Shown: one piece after another, positions 35,072-43,900 of the stretch
Position numbering within the stretch: position 1 is the first letter of the stretch
Layout: each line of letters opens with the position of its first letter
Source: Pseudomonadota bacterium
GTDB taxonomy: Bacteria > Myxococcota_A > Polyangia > Haliangiales > Haliangiaceae
Direction of reading: 5' to 3'
Assembly (NCBI GenBank): GCA_022360315.1
Contig: JAKSDA010000065.1
Coordinates: 124,001 to 188,000 of the forward strand
Length of the DNA: 64,000 nt
The notes under the pieces: model-generated
Databases searched by the model: none
What the model was told of the DNA's origin: nothing
What the model saw: the letters and a program-made list of their open reading frames with translations, nothing else
Program-made: the position numbers and the translations under genes

Positions 35072-36180
35072 ACCGTGCGGGCAAAAACCGAGTCATGAAT
35101 CGCGTCGCAGCCAGCGAATTCGAACTTCTGTCGGTCATCCGGGCGTTGTTCGACGCGCCGGGCCACGGCCATGGCGGGCAGCATCCGGGCATGATCGGCA
35201 ATCTCTTGCGGCGACGGCGCAAAATGCCCGGCGGCGTGGGCCCCACAGCGCTGCACCTGATCGAGCAAACCATGGCCAGAGGCGTGATCCTGACCCTGGT
35301 ACGGCGGGGCGGCTGGCGTCATCGCGATTCGCTGAGCGACGGTCAGGTGGTGAGCGGTCGATTGTGGCAACGCCACCCACCTCCGGCGTTTCACTTCTCG
35401 CCCTTCGCCCTGCACTTGTGCCGCTGGTTGACCAGCCAGCGCTTGCGCCGCGGCGAGTGCGATCCGTTCACCCACCGGCCGGCCACCATCGCCGACGAGC
35501 TGTTGCTCTACCTGGCCATGGATCTGACCGATCAGGCCGGCTGCGCCGATGCGCTGGCCGAACAGCGCGCAGCCAGGTCTTCGGCTTTGTGCTGGCTCGG
35601 ATTCGCCGACCTGTTGGCCCTCAAATCGTCCACCGAGGTACCGCCTGCAGACATCTCGGTGTACGCCTTTGCGTCGTGGACCTCGGGCCACGGCGCCGTG
35701 GTGCTCGAGGCGCTACAATTCGACCTCGGCCAGCGCTGGGTCGCAATGGAACGCCGCAAGCGCCGTCTCGGTCGCGCCGCCTCGATCGTTGCCGTCGGCC
35801 GGGTACAAGACGCTGTGGTGAGAGCTTACTTTTCAGCTCTGAGCAGTGCCGGCCGTACAGACCTCGCCGCTTTTGTCATCACCGCGGCTCGACAACTCCT
35901 GGGCGATGCTCGCGACGCCGAATCGTGGGAGCCAGCTCTCAACCCGGGCGGCACCTTGCACCGGCGCAGCGACGCCCGGCACGCCACGGTCGTATTTCTG
36001 CGCGCACTGACTACGGTCAGGCAGTGGGTCGAACAAGCTCGCGCGGTCCGCTTCTTCGACGACGGTTACAAGTGCGCACAGCTGCTGTTGCGACTGTGGG
36101 AACCGCTGGGCGATCACGGATACACCCGAGCCATGTCGATCGCCGATCGCATCGAGTCGATCGAAGGACTACTCGAATAG
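35068..36180 (+). CDS. Unknown protein paired with the 4Fe-4S activase
   Basis: 370 residues. The start ATG overlaps the activase stop, so translation is probably coupled. Mostly helical; blocks include NRVAASEFELLSVIRALFDA, GGVGPTALHLIEQTMARGVI, PADISVYAFASWTSGHGAVV and KCAQLLLRLWEPLGDHGYTR. No signal peptide, no membrane segment, no metal or nucleotide motif that I recognise, and no RVxGY-type glycyl-radical motif. Since it is the only gene coupled to the activase, it may be the protein modified or a carrier for it. A Myxococcota-specific accessory is another option. Confidence 0.8.
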   Translation: MNRAGKNRVMNRVAASEFELLSVIRALFDAPGHGHGGQHPGMIGNLLRRRRKMPGGVGPTALHLIEQTMARGVILTLVRRGGWRHRDSLSDGQVVSGRLWQRHPPPAFHFSPFALHLCRWLTSQRLRRGECDPFTHRPATIADELLLYLAMDLTDQAGCADALAEQRAARSSALCWLGFADLLALKSSTEVPPADISVYAFASWTSGHGAVVLEALQFDLGQRWVAMERRKRRLGRAASIVAVGRVQDAVVRAYFSALSSAGRTDLAAFVITAARQLLGDARDAESWEPALNPGGTLHRRSDARHATVVFLRALTTVRQWVEQARAVRFFDDGYKCAQLLLRLWEPLGDHGYTRAMSIADRIESIEGLLE

Positions 36181-36240
36181 GCAGAGCACTGCATTTACCA
36201 ACTCGGCGTGCGACCGGGCCAGGGCCGATTTTTGAGCTAG

Positions 36241-36270
36241 CAGATGGCGTGGTGAATCATGCGGGTCAGG
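36241..36270 (+). repeat. Dispersed motif 2, copy c
   Basis: CAGATGGCGTGGTGAATCATGCGGGTCAG matches the reverse complement of 43619-43648 at all but about three positions. Intergenic. Confidence 0.65.
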
Positions 36271-36452
36271 GTCTACGCACAGTCACATTGCGAGGGTCCC
36301 AACCCAATCGCGCACGTCCCGTGAGCTTCGCGCTCGGGCCATCATTTCGGGCAAAGTACCCCACACGGCCGGACTGCTCGGCAGTTGGCTTCGCAACAGA
36401 AACACCTCGTTTGATCGACAACCAATGTGTTTCTGTTTAATGCGTCTCTGAA

Positions 36453-36650
36453 TCAGTTTTGCTGCAGTCGGAGAAGTTTCTCCTTGGTTCGCAGCTTCAT
36501 CTTTTTGAGTTGTGCGCGTTCGACCTGTTCTGCAGAAGTTAGAGAAATGTGCTTGTCCAGCTCTCGTAACCGGGCCTTGAGGGCTCGGTGTTCGTCGGTG
36601 AGTCGGGTGATCTCTTCTTGCTTGGGACGGTCAAAACTTGCTACTTGCAC
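36453..36650 (-). CDS. YdcH-family small protein (DUF465)
   Basis: 65 residues: EITRLTDEHRALKARLRELD, then LTSAEQVERAQLKKMKLRTK. This is the small two-helix coiled coil of the YdcH/DUF465 family, widespread in proteobacteria with no known role. The length is normal. It stands alone between the activase pair and tsaB, with 267 bases to the tsaB stop; that gap has no clear gene. Confidence 0.85.
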   Translation of the reverse strand: MQVASFDRPKQEEITRLTDEHRALKARLRELDKHISLTSAEQVERAQLKKMKLRTKEKLLRLQQN

Positions 36651-36917
36651 TAGCGCCTCTGGTTTGTTTTGTCACCGCGCTGTCGCGATGAACGCCGTAT
36701 GACTATGAATGTAGGATAGCGCGACGCTGGTCTGGTCTCAAAGAACATTCGTCGGCGCAAGCGAAAACTTGTCGGTACGTGGTCGGTCAACCGGACGATT
36801 CAAAAGGGCCGAGTTATTCGATGAGCTCGCCAAAAAATACTGCGAATCTGGCCGATTACACTTCTACCACACGACTGCGGCACAACTGGCGCATTTGCGC
36901 CGCCGGGCATGTGCAGA

Positions 36918-37805
36918 TCACCTGCGCGACGCAAATGTGCCGCCGGGGTTGCCGGCGGGGAATTTGATCTCTGCCTCGGATGGGCGGATATATGCTGGTG
37001 CGCCGTCGACGAGGACATCTGGGTGACTGCCGGATAGAACCAGACGGCCCACAGCGCGAGCTGGTGGCGTGGCTGGGGCACCGGCCGCGACAGTGACCAG
37101 ACCGTCGAGAAGACTCTGCCCATCGCGACCAAGGGCATCGGCGTGTACACTCGTACCATCTCCGACAGCGATGACACGCTGGCATGCCGTCGCGTTCAGA
37201 ACTCGCTGCACTGCGTCGCGCAGCTTATCGGGCGCCATGACACATTCGTCGGCCACAGGCTCGACCGTGCCGTTTTGCACCCGGTAGAAGCCGACAAAAA
37301 CTTCGCCGCGCCGCGCATCGAGGATGGGAAGCACCAAGGTTTGCCGATCCGGGCTCTCGTCTGGCTGGTTATCGAGATGCGCATCGAGACCAAGGGCCAG
37401 AGCGGCCAGAGAAGAAACCGCCCACAGCGGCTTGACCGCGGCAAAAGCCAGTCCCTTGGCCGTGGACATGCCGATGCGCAAGCCAGTAAACGAGCCCGGG
37501 CCTCGGCCGATCGCAATGCCGTCGACATCGTCGAGTCCGAGCGAAGCGGACTTGAGCACGTGGTCGACCAGCAAGAGCAGGTGCTCGCTGTGGGTCGGAC
37601 GTCCCGGCGAGGAATGCGAAGCGGAATTCATGACCTGCGAAACGGCCGGGCCGCTTCGCGGTTCTGCCAACGCAGCCGGGCGGCCGACCCTTCGATCGGC
37701 AGAGCTCTCGGCTTCGGCCAGAAAGTGTGGCAATTCAGCGGTTCCGGTAACTACAGCCACGCTTGCGGTGAGCGTCGAGGTGTCGATTGCCAGTGCGGTC
37801 TTCAC
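36918..37805 (-). CDS. tsaB: tRNA t6A-modification protein TsaB with in-frame insertion
   Basis: 295 residues from GTG 37805. TsaB is the scaffold of the TsaBDE complex that adds threonylcarbamoyl to A37 of ANN-decoding tRNAs. The ASKHA-fold signs are ALAIDTSTLTASVAVV and GIAIGRGPGSFTGLRIGMST, then AVSSLAALALG. Residues 35-70 (RVGRPAALAEPRSGPAVSQV, then MNSASHSSPGRPTH) are extra compared with TsaB and coincide with dispersed element 1. The insert separates AEAESS from SEHLLLLVDHVL, which are adjacent in other TsaB proteins. The rest is intact, so activity is likely. One base separates it from rseP upstream. Confidence 0.92.
   Translation of the reverse strand: MKTALAIDTSTLTASVAVVTGTAELPHFLAEAESSADRRVGRPAALAEPRSGPAVSQVMNSASHSSPGRPTHSEHLLLLVDHVLKSASLGLDDVDGIAIGRGPGSFTGLRIGMSTAKGLAFAAVKPLWAVSSLAALALGLDAHLDNQPDESPDRQTLVLPILDARRGEVFVGFYRVQNGTVEPVADECVMAPDKLRDAVQRVLNATACQRVIAVGDGTSVHADALGRDGQSLLDGLVTVAAGAPATPPARAVGRLVLSGSHPDVLVDGAPAYIRPSEAEIKFPAGNPGGTFASRR
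37597..37702 (+). repeat. Dispersed element 1, copy E, in frame in tsaB
   Basis: 106 bases, the longest copy: GGACGTCCCGGCGAGG, AATGCGAAGCGGAATTCATG, AACGGCCGGGCCGCTTCGCG, then CAGCCGGGCGGCCGACCCTTCGATCGG. It is antisense to tsaB, whereas copy B is sense in citrate synthase. Extra bases relative to copy B lie between the two palindromic blocks. Confidence 0.8.
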
Positions 37806-37806
37806 G

Positions 37807-39456
37807 TCAGCGAATGATGTAGCGCATTACGTCGTTGCGCAGGGCCAAAATCGTGATCAGGCCGATGATGGCCAGTCCGACGTATTGAATGCGCCCGCGG
37901 GCCTCGACCGAGAGCGGCCGGCGCAACGCTCCTTCGAGGGCAAATATGAGAATGTGCCCGCCATCGAGTACGGGGATTGGCAGAAGATTGATCAAACCGA
38001 GGTTGATGCTGATCAGGGCGAGCATGAGAAAGAAACTGTCCCACCCCTTGTGTCCCGATACCGAGGCAACCCGGTACATCATGAGAGGCCCGCCGACTAG
38101 ATCGCTCGGGGTCTGTCCCCGCACGATCGACCAGAAGCCCGAAATCATGGCACTCATCGCTTCGATCGTGCGCTCGACCGCACGCGTGATGGCATAGCGA
38201 AACCGCCCCTGGATGGGGGTGAATTCGGCGCGTCCGCGCTCGAAGTCGCTGCGTGCACCAAAGACCAATCGCTCCACCGTGTGACCATACTCGTCGAGTT
38301 GCTTGTGCTGAACCTGGGTGAGCGAGCCCGACATGGACACGAGCTGGTTGCCCTCGCTGCGCTGCCAGCTGATCGCGAAGGTGTGCTCAGGCCGGCTCAA
38401 CAGACGCTTGTCCAGGGTAATCCAGTGGGCGATGGGTTCGCCGTCGAGCGCGGTGATCAGATCGCCCGGGCGCAGCCCGACCCGGTCGGCCGGCGAGCCG
38501 GCCTCGACCTGCGCCACGAACATTTCTGCCGGTTCGAGACCGGTGTAGAAGCGCCGCTTGCCGGCCCCATCGAAAGCGGGTTCAGGCACGAGGTCGGCAA
38601 AATGTGCGTTGAACAGTTTGGCCTCGGGCATACCCGGAACACTCTCGCCGCGCAGATAGACGATACTGGCCCGCCGGGCACCACGGCTGAGCGTGGGCCG
38701 CAACTCGGTCCAGTTGCGTACCGCGTCGCCGTCCACACTCACGATCAGGTCGCCGGTGCGCAACCCGGCCTTGGCCGCTGGTGAATTCGGGTCAATGACG
38801 CCGATCTGCGGCAAAAACGGCACCTGGGTGATTCCGATGAATCCCTGCCTGGTCGCCATTCCGTCGCGGCTGCGCGAGATTTCCTCGACCGGGACAATAT
38901 ATTTTTCGAATTCCCGTTCACCGCGGCGAATTTTGAACCTGAGCTCCTTGCCGATGTTGTTCTTCACGCTCTCTTCGAGTTCTTCCCAGTAGCGCACGCT
39001 GCGGCCGTCGATCGCGAGTACTCGATCACCCGGCTCGATCCCGGCAACCGCAGCCGGCTCGTCGGGCAGTACATCGGCCACGACCGCAGCCGGCAGTTTG
39101 GTGTGGCCGGCAAACAGGATAAAGTAGATAAACACGGGCAAGCACAGATTGGCTGCAGGACCGGCAAAAACGACGATGAGCCGCTGCCACAGGGATCGTG
39201 CCGCAAACGAGCGGCCGGCATCGGCCAAGGGTACGTCGTCGTCGTTGTCTTCACCTAGGATACGCACATATCCACCCAGTGGAATGAGGGCGACCTGGTA
39301 CTCTGTTTCGCCTCTGGTCAAGCGGATTAGCGGCCGGCCAAAGCCGATCGAAAAGCGCAGAACTTTGACGTCGAGCAGCTTGGCCGCAAGAAAATGTCCG
39401 AACTCGTGAATGACCACGAGAAACCCGACCAGCAGTAAAAAATAGACAACCGACAT
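37807..39456 (-). CDS. rseP: Site-2 protease RseP with three PDZ domains
   Basis: 549 residues, longer than the 450 of E. coli RseP. Cleaves membrane-embedded anti-sigma factors after DegS-type cleavage. Zinc motif HEFGHFLAAK (17-26) is in the first membrane segment; the last two segments carry NLLPIPVLDGGHI. Between them I count three PDZ-like domains: PAAVAGIEPGDRVLAIDG, PAAKAGLRTGDLIVSVDG and PADRVGLRPGDLITALDG; the E. coli protein has two. The additional domain may reflect different tuning of substrate access. It is cotranscribed with tsaB, its neighbour downstream. Family assignment is solid. Confidence 0.95.
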   Translation of the reverse strand: MSVVYFLLLVGFLVVIHEFGHFLAAKLLDVKVLRFSIGFGRPLIRLTRGETEYQVALIPLGGYVRILGEDNDDDVPLADAGRSFAARSLWQRLIVVFAGPAANLCLPVFIYFILFAGHTKLPAAVVADVLPDEPAAVAGIEPGDRVLAIDGRSVRYWEELEESVKNNIGKELRFKIRRGEREFEKYIVPVEEISRSRDGMATRQGFIGITQVPFLPQIGVIDPNSPAAKAGLRTGDLIVSVDGDAVRNWTELRPTLSRGARRASIVYLRGESVPGMPEAKLFNAHFADLVPEPAFDGAGKRRFYTGLEPAEMFVAQVEAGSPADRVGLRPGDLITALDGEPIAHWITLDKRLLSRPEHTFAISWQRSEGNQLVSMSGSLTQVQHKQLDEYGHTVERLVFGARSDFERGRAEFTPIQGRFRYAITRAVERTIEAMSAMISGFWSIVRGQTPSDLVGGPLMMYRVASVSGHKGWDSFFLMLALISINLGLINLLPIPVLDGGHILIFALEGALRRPLSVEARGRIQYVGLAIIGLITILALRNDVMRYIIR

Positions 39457-39546
39457 CTCATACCGAAGTCTTTGCGTGACGCGAGATTGTGCCGCGTCCT
39501 ATCATGTCTGCTAGTCTCAAGCCACCGCCGGGTTGCACAGGATTCA

Positions 39547-40911
39547 GTGGCCAGCAAGTCGCAATACAGGGCTGATGAAAAAGGCGCCGAGATCTCCGAG
39601 CTTCTCGATACTCTCGAGCGTCTTCTCGAACGTTCGAAGACCCTTTACGAACAGTACTTTATGGGCATCCAGAAGGTAGCTCCTGCACAGCTTCACCGGG
39701 ATGCCGAGCGCAAGATTCGCGAACTCACTCAGATGCAGATCCGCAATACGGCTTTGCGCTATCGCTTGTCCACCCTGACGCAGAAGTTCGGTGTGTACAA
39801 TACCTACTGGCGCCGAACCATGCGCGAAATCGAGCAGGGCCGGTATGTTCGTGATATTGCACGAGTTCGTAGAAAAGCCGCGCGACGGGGCGAGGACTTG
39901 CCCGAAGAGATCATCGCCAGCATGCCCAAGCGGGTTCGCGACCGGATCCGGCGCGATCGCGATCGACTGACCCGACGCGCCGACCGCGGCGATGCCCGCG
40001 GCGGCACCGACGGGGAGGCATACATCGACGATGAGGACACGGAGGAGCACGATTTCGCCGCTGCTCATATCTACGATGCCCGGCCCCATGTCCACCAGGT
40101 CGACGCAACCCTGCTCGATGAAGACTTCGATGCCATGTTCGACGCGCTCACCGAGAGTGCCGAAGCAGCGGTCAATCGCCACGCCGAGAACGGGGCCCGG
40201 GGCGGGCGCGGCACAGCTCCCGACCAGCCGCTGCCCCGACGCGCACAGGCGGTGATCTACGATTCTCCTCCCCTGCCCGATGCCGGCGACGTATCTCCGG
40301 ATGGGCCAGTGAATCGATTGGCAGATAGAAACACCGATCCGGCCCGGGCCGACTCGGCAAGCGAGCCTGCGGCGCCGGGTTCACCGCGCCCGCCGCGCCA
40401 TTTCACGCCGTCGTCGCAGGAAGACAGCCCGAACCGGCATTCTGTATCGGCTCTCGAGCATGACGACCACACTCGACCGGGGTGGGGATTCCCACCGCAA
40501 CCCCCGCCCACTCGCCCGCCTCCGCCGCCAGCCCAGCCGGGATCGTCGAATTGGCAAAATACCAAGGTGCAATGGAGGCCCGAGCGCGGCGATCCGCGCC
40601 ACGCTACCACGATTGGCCCGCGCATTGGCCGGCGCAAGTCGAACGTTCAAGCGAGCCAGACCTCGAGCCGACCTGACAATGCGCCGCCGCCCCCGGGCAT
40701 GACCGAGTCGCAGACCCAGGCGCTGTACAAGCGATATATGCAGGCGCGCAAACTGGTCGGCAATTCAGCCAATGTTTCCTACGAGCACATGGTCAAAACA
40801 CTGCGCGATCAGACCTCGCGCATCATGCAGCAGCACAAGGCCACAGCAGTGGATTACAAAGTCGTCATAAAAAACGACAAGGTCATCCTCAAAGCCAAGC
40901 CCAAACGCTGA
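39547..40911 (+). CDS. MXAN_5187-type protein
   Basis: 454 residues from GTG 39547; AGGA lies 4 bases upstream. The first 105 residues (LYEQYFMGIQKVAPAQLHRD, LRYRLSTLTQKFGVYNTYWR) and the last 70 (LYKRYMQARKLVGNSANVSY, then AVDYKVVIKNDKVILKAKPK) match the two conserved blocks I associate with the C-terminal domain of MXAN_5187-type proteins of myxobacteria. Between them is a 230-residue Pro/Ser/Asp-rich disordered linker with a run of six prolines (TRPPPPPAQP). No signal peptide or membrane segment. The role is unknown; the family is almost confined to Myxococcota, which supports the taxonomic placing. Divergent from rseP. Confidence 0.8.
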   Translation: MASKSQYRADEKGAEISELLDTLERLLERSKTLYEQYFMGIQKVAPAQLHRDAERKIRELTQMQIRNTALRYRLSTLTQKFGVYNTYWRRTMREIEQGRYVRDIARVRRKAARRGEDLPEEIIASMPKRVRDRIRRDRDRLTRRADRGDARGGTDGEAYIDDEDTEEHDFAAAHIYDARPHVHQVDATLLDEDFDAMFDALTESAEAAVNRHAENGARGGRGTAPDQPLPRRAQAVIYDSPPLPDAGDVSPDGPVNRLADRNTDPARADSASEPAAPGSPRPPRHFTPSSQEDSPNRHSVSALEHDDHTRPGWGFPPQPPPTRPPPPPAQPGSSNWQNTKVQWRPERGDPRHATTIGPRIGRRKSNVQASQTSSRPDNAPPPPGMTESQTQALYKRYMQARKLVGNSANVSYEHMVKTLRDQTSRIMQQHKATAVDYKVVIKNDKVILKAKPKR

Positions 40912-40941
40912 GCTATCTGGCCCAAATCATTCACCAAGACA

Positions 40942-40959
40942 CCGGCTGCACGCAGCCGG
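40942..40959 (+). terminator. Hairpin 31 bases after the MXAN_5187-type gene
   Basis: CCGGCTG-cacg-CAGCCGG, a 7-bp perfect stem. No T-run follows, so it may be an atypical terminator or a processing site. Confidence 0.35.
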
Positions 40960-41030
40960 AATGCTGCTTGCATATGCCTGTCGGCTCCAGTCTATCGCCG
41001 GTGGGCCTACGTAACCGACGAGCAACGCAG

Positions 41031-41048
41031 CCATCGGCGGGCTGGTCG
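41031..41048 (+). repeat. Dispersed motif 3, copy b
   Basis: CCATCGGCGGGCTGGTCG, identical to 11448-11465. Confidence 0.45.
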
Positions 41049-41131
41049 GGCGTAATGGGTACTTAATTGCGGGGAGATGTACTTAGTCTCGCCGACGGAC
41101 GCGAGTTGAGGTAATATCAGTACTGGAGGCT

Positions 41132-41181
41132 ACCGGACGAGTTGCCAAGGGATGAGGGAAGCGGACCTGGCAACTCGTTCG
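41132..41181. repeat. Imperfect 17-bp inverted repeat
   Basis: CCGGACGAGTTGCCAAGG pairs with CCTGGCAACTCGTTCGG, one mismatch and one bulge, loop of 15 bases. It lies about 80 bases from the methylase stop. Could be an attenuator, a terminator or a mobile-element end. Confidence 0.55.
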
Positions 41182-41263
41182 GTGGCTAATTTGAGTCGGG
41201 GCGAAGGGGTCGACTTCGCGACAATGCCGCAGTTAGGGGAGTGCAATGCTCGCGTTCGGGCGG

Positions 41264-43564
41264 TCAGGCATCACTCTCGATCACCAGGGTGTCATCGTCG
41301 GACAGCTGATAGAGTTCGCATAGCAGCCGATCGATTGCTGCGTCGAGAGACTGACAGGTTACTTGATATGCGGCGCGTTCCTGCCTAGTCCGACACTCGA
41401 TGACACCGGCGGAGGACTCGCGTCGCTTTTTGCCCAGCCGGTTCAGCGCGGCACAGCCATCGCGCTGTGTCGCGGCACGAGGGAGGGGAAACGCGCGCAG
41501 ATGCTTGATCTTGAGCTCGGCAAATACTCGCCCCTTGCGGGGTTCCACGGTCCGAAAATACCAGGTCATGAAGGTGCTGTTGAGCACCGCGGCAAGTCCA
41601 TCGAGGTCGAGCGAGCATTGCCGGGTCGGTATCACCACAAAAAAATTGTTGCTGGCATAGGATGCGCTCTCATCAAGAGCGGCCAGCACACGGTCCCCGG
41701 TACGCCGGACCAGTAATTTGGTCCGGCTAAACCACTCTGGCCTCCCCACATTGGCGTATCGTTGCCTGGTCTTTTTGCCCGGAACAGCACTCAGTCGCAC
41801 ATACGTGCCATTCCACTTCAGATGATAGGGCGAGACCTCATCACGACCAAAGTAGAGTGGTTTACAAGAACTATCGACTTTTCCGGCGACAAATAGTTGT
41901 TTCCTGATATTTCCGCTATGAACCCCCTCATGAGACTCGAAGTAGTCACCCAGTTTGGGGTTATCGCCCAGCCTGGTCACGATGGAACGCCGTTGTGGAG
42001 TCAAAAATATATTAAAAACATATCGCGGGTTATTCCAGAAGTCCGCTTGAGGAATCGCGTGCTCCACGGCATTCTTCGGGTCGTGCACTGCGATGTGGAT
42101 ACGGTGCCCGGGGCCGACTTTGCGTTTTTCACCCGCGATTGTCACTGCGTCGATGGTTGCATTGGGAAACGCCGAGCCCCACCAGTGTATGGCAGTCAAG
42201 GCGAGATGATCCAGCAGGTATCGACGGGTTTCCTGATAGTCTTTTAGTAATACGATATCGGGAAGCACCATTCCAAAATATCCGTCAGCCCTGGTGAGCC
42301 GTATGGCTTTCTCGACAAACGGGCGAAACAAATCGTAAATTCCCGAGGTAGACAGATAGTGCGAACGGACGTAGCGCCTGACTTCACTCGACTCCATGAG
42401 GCCCTTCTGCCCCCATGGCGGATTGCCCAGCACAACATCGAAAGCGGGTATTGCGGAATACTCCCGATCCCAATCGAACACATTTAGTCGCTCCGGGCTA
42501 TCGCGGGGTTTTTGATCGACCCCTTTGCCGCCGGATCGGGCGCCAAAATCCGATGCGATCAGGGAGTTTCCACACCTTATATTGTCGTCCAGGTCTGCGA
42601 ATACCGGCTCGTGGCTGTGGGCCGCTCGCGCTGGCCCGGTATCGAGCCCCGGGCCGGCGGCAAAAACTTCCAGGAGCAGAGCTACTCTGGTGATGGCGAC
42701 AGCGTGAGGATCGATATCCACTCCATATATGCTGTTCTTCACGAGTTTCATTCGTTCTTCGATGGTGAGTCGCCATTGACCATCGAGGGTTTGATAGAGT
42801 TTATCTCTCTTTGTCGCTGTGTTCAGATACTGTGTTTCGTACCACTCCACCAGATAGCGAAAGGCACCCAGCAAGAAGCAGCCAGCACCGCATGCGGGAT
42901 CGAGGATCTTGATGCTGGCAGCATGTTCGGGAGTTTGCCCCTCCATGGCTCGACCGATGGTTTGCCGGACCACCTGGTCGATGATATGGCTCGGTGTGTA
43001 GTAGACTCCGCCAGCCTTCTTGAGTCCGGTTCGCTGTTCTATGGTTACCTCGCGGCCGCGGCCGATGTGGATGATGTCCTCCACGCATTGTTCGTGGATT
43101 CGGCCCAGCAGTTCTGGCCGCAGTACCGAGAGCTGAAAAAAGCGAGTCGGCTCGGATAATCGGGCCAACATCGGTGCGAGCACCTCATCCTCGACAGTCA
43201 ACCTCGCGGCGAGCGCGTCCGGTATGCCGCTGTACCCCGGCTCGGAGCCGACGCAGAAGAAACCGGATCGATAGCGCAGGGCCGCCCGCCCGTACAGGTC
43301 CAGCAATGCCGGATATATCGAGTTGCGCCGGGCCAGATCGCCAAGCTGGCCGCAGGGCTCGAGCCCTCTGTCCTCGGCCATACGGAGAAAGATCATCCGC
43401 TCGGTGATGCGCTGTACTGCAACGGTCAATTCATGCGCTGTGAGCTGCTGGTTGCGAGCGGCCATAGTGCGTGCGAGTTTCCTGCGCCACGACTTGATCT
43501 CCTGGCAGAATGCTTCGCTGGCAGGTTGGCGATTGTTCTCGGCAGCTCTCATCTGGTCGATCAC
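41264..43564 (-). CDS. Eco57I-like N6-adenine DNA methylase, apparently solitary
   Basis: 766 residues from GTG 43564; an ATG four codons later is possible. Order: helical region (HELTVAVQRITERMIFLRMA), methylase motif I ILDPACGAGCFLLGA, motif IV DVVLGNPPWGQ, then a target-recognition half (FFVVIPTRQCSLDLDGLAAV, FMTWYFRTVEPRKG). NPPW marks an N6-adenine enzyme. Related Type IIG proteins start with a 200-300 residue nuclease. Here the sequence begins where the nuclease would end, and dispersed motif 2 lies just upstream, so the nuclease part may be lost. No other restriction gene is nearby. It may be an orphan regulator or a relic of a defence system. Confidence 0.85.
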   Translation of the reverse strand: MIDQMRAAENNRQPASEAFCQEIKSWRRKLARTMAARNQQLTAHELTVAVQRITERMIFLRMAEDRGLEPCGQLGDLARRNSIYPALLDLYGRAALRYRSGFFCVGSEPGYSGIPDALAARLTVEDEVLAPMLARLSEPTRFFQLSVLRPELLGRIHEQCVEDIIHIGRGREVTIEQRTGLKKAGGVYYTPSHIIDQVVRQTIGRAMEGQTPEHAASIKILDPACGAGCFLLGAFRYLVEWYETQYLNTATKRDKLYQTLDGQWRLTIEERMKLVKNSIYGVDIDPHAVAITRVALLLEVFAAGPGLDTGPARAAHSHEPVFADLDDNIRCGNSLIASDFGARSGGKGVDQKPRDSPERLNVFDWDREYSAIPAFDVVLGNPPWGQKGLMESSEVRRYVRSHYLSTSGIYDLFRPFVEKAIRLTRADGYFGMVLPDIVLLKDYQETRRYLLDHLALTAIHWWGSAFPNATIDAVTIAGEKRKVGPGHRIHIAVHDPKNAVEHAIPQADFWNNPRYVFNIFLTPQRRSIVTRLGDNPKLGDYFESHEGVHSGNIRKQLFVAGKVDSSCKPLYFGRDEVSPYHLKWNGTYVRLSAVPGKKTRQRYANVGRPEWFSRTKLLVRRTGDRVLAALDESASYASNNFFVVIPTRQCSLDLDGLAAVLNSTFMTWYFRTVEPRKGRVFAELKIKHLRAFPLPRAATQRDGCAALNRLGKKRRESSAGVIECRTRQERAAYQVTCQSLDAAIDRLLCELYQLSDDDTLVIESDA

Positions 43565-43900
43565 CTCTGTTGCATCACCTCAGAAGGCCCGCGGAACCTG
43601 GCATCCCAGTCCGCAGCTCTGGCCCGGATTATTCACCACGCCATCTGCTGCGGTCGGTATCTGCCGGGTACCTTTGGCAACGCCGCCGCCGTGGCACCCG
43701 GCATACTGGGGCTCCGCTCGCTTGCCAAATTTCCCCGGCCCATACCGAATCTTGCGACAATGCCTGGGCGGATAATCCGGGCCGCTCATCGTCGTCGAAA
43801 AGAGCCACAGATGGACGAGTTTTCTCATGAATTATAAACAGTTGCGTTCTGAGCGGCCACTTGCTTGACAGCCTGTACGTCGGTAACCACAGACTGTGGC
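43565..43900. other. Intergenic region holding dispersed motif 2 copies
   Basis: 336 bases between divergent starts. It contains motif 2 copy d (43619-43648) and a partial copy (43765-43783, GGGCGGATAATCCGGGCCG). Promoters for the methylase and the antiporter are expected here. No gene supported. Confidence 0.5.
43619..43648 (-). repeat. Dispersed motif 2, copy d
   Basis: Minus-strand reading CAGATGGCGTGGTGAATAATCCGGGCCAG. Nearly identical to 36241-36270. It lies 55-85 bases upstream of the methylase start. Confidence 0.7.

Larger units (their letters stand above)
40912..41263. other. Intergenic region with hairpins and dispersed motif 3
   Basis: 352 bases between convergent stops. It holds a GC hairpin CCGGCTG-cacg-CAGCCGG (40942-40959), the 18-bp motif 3 (41031-41048) and a large imperfect inverted repeat (41132-41149 with 41165-41181). 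No gene supported. Confidence 0.5.
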
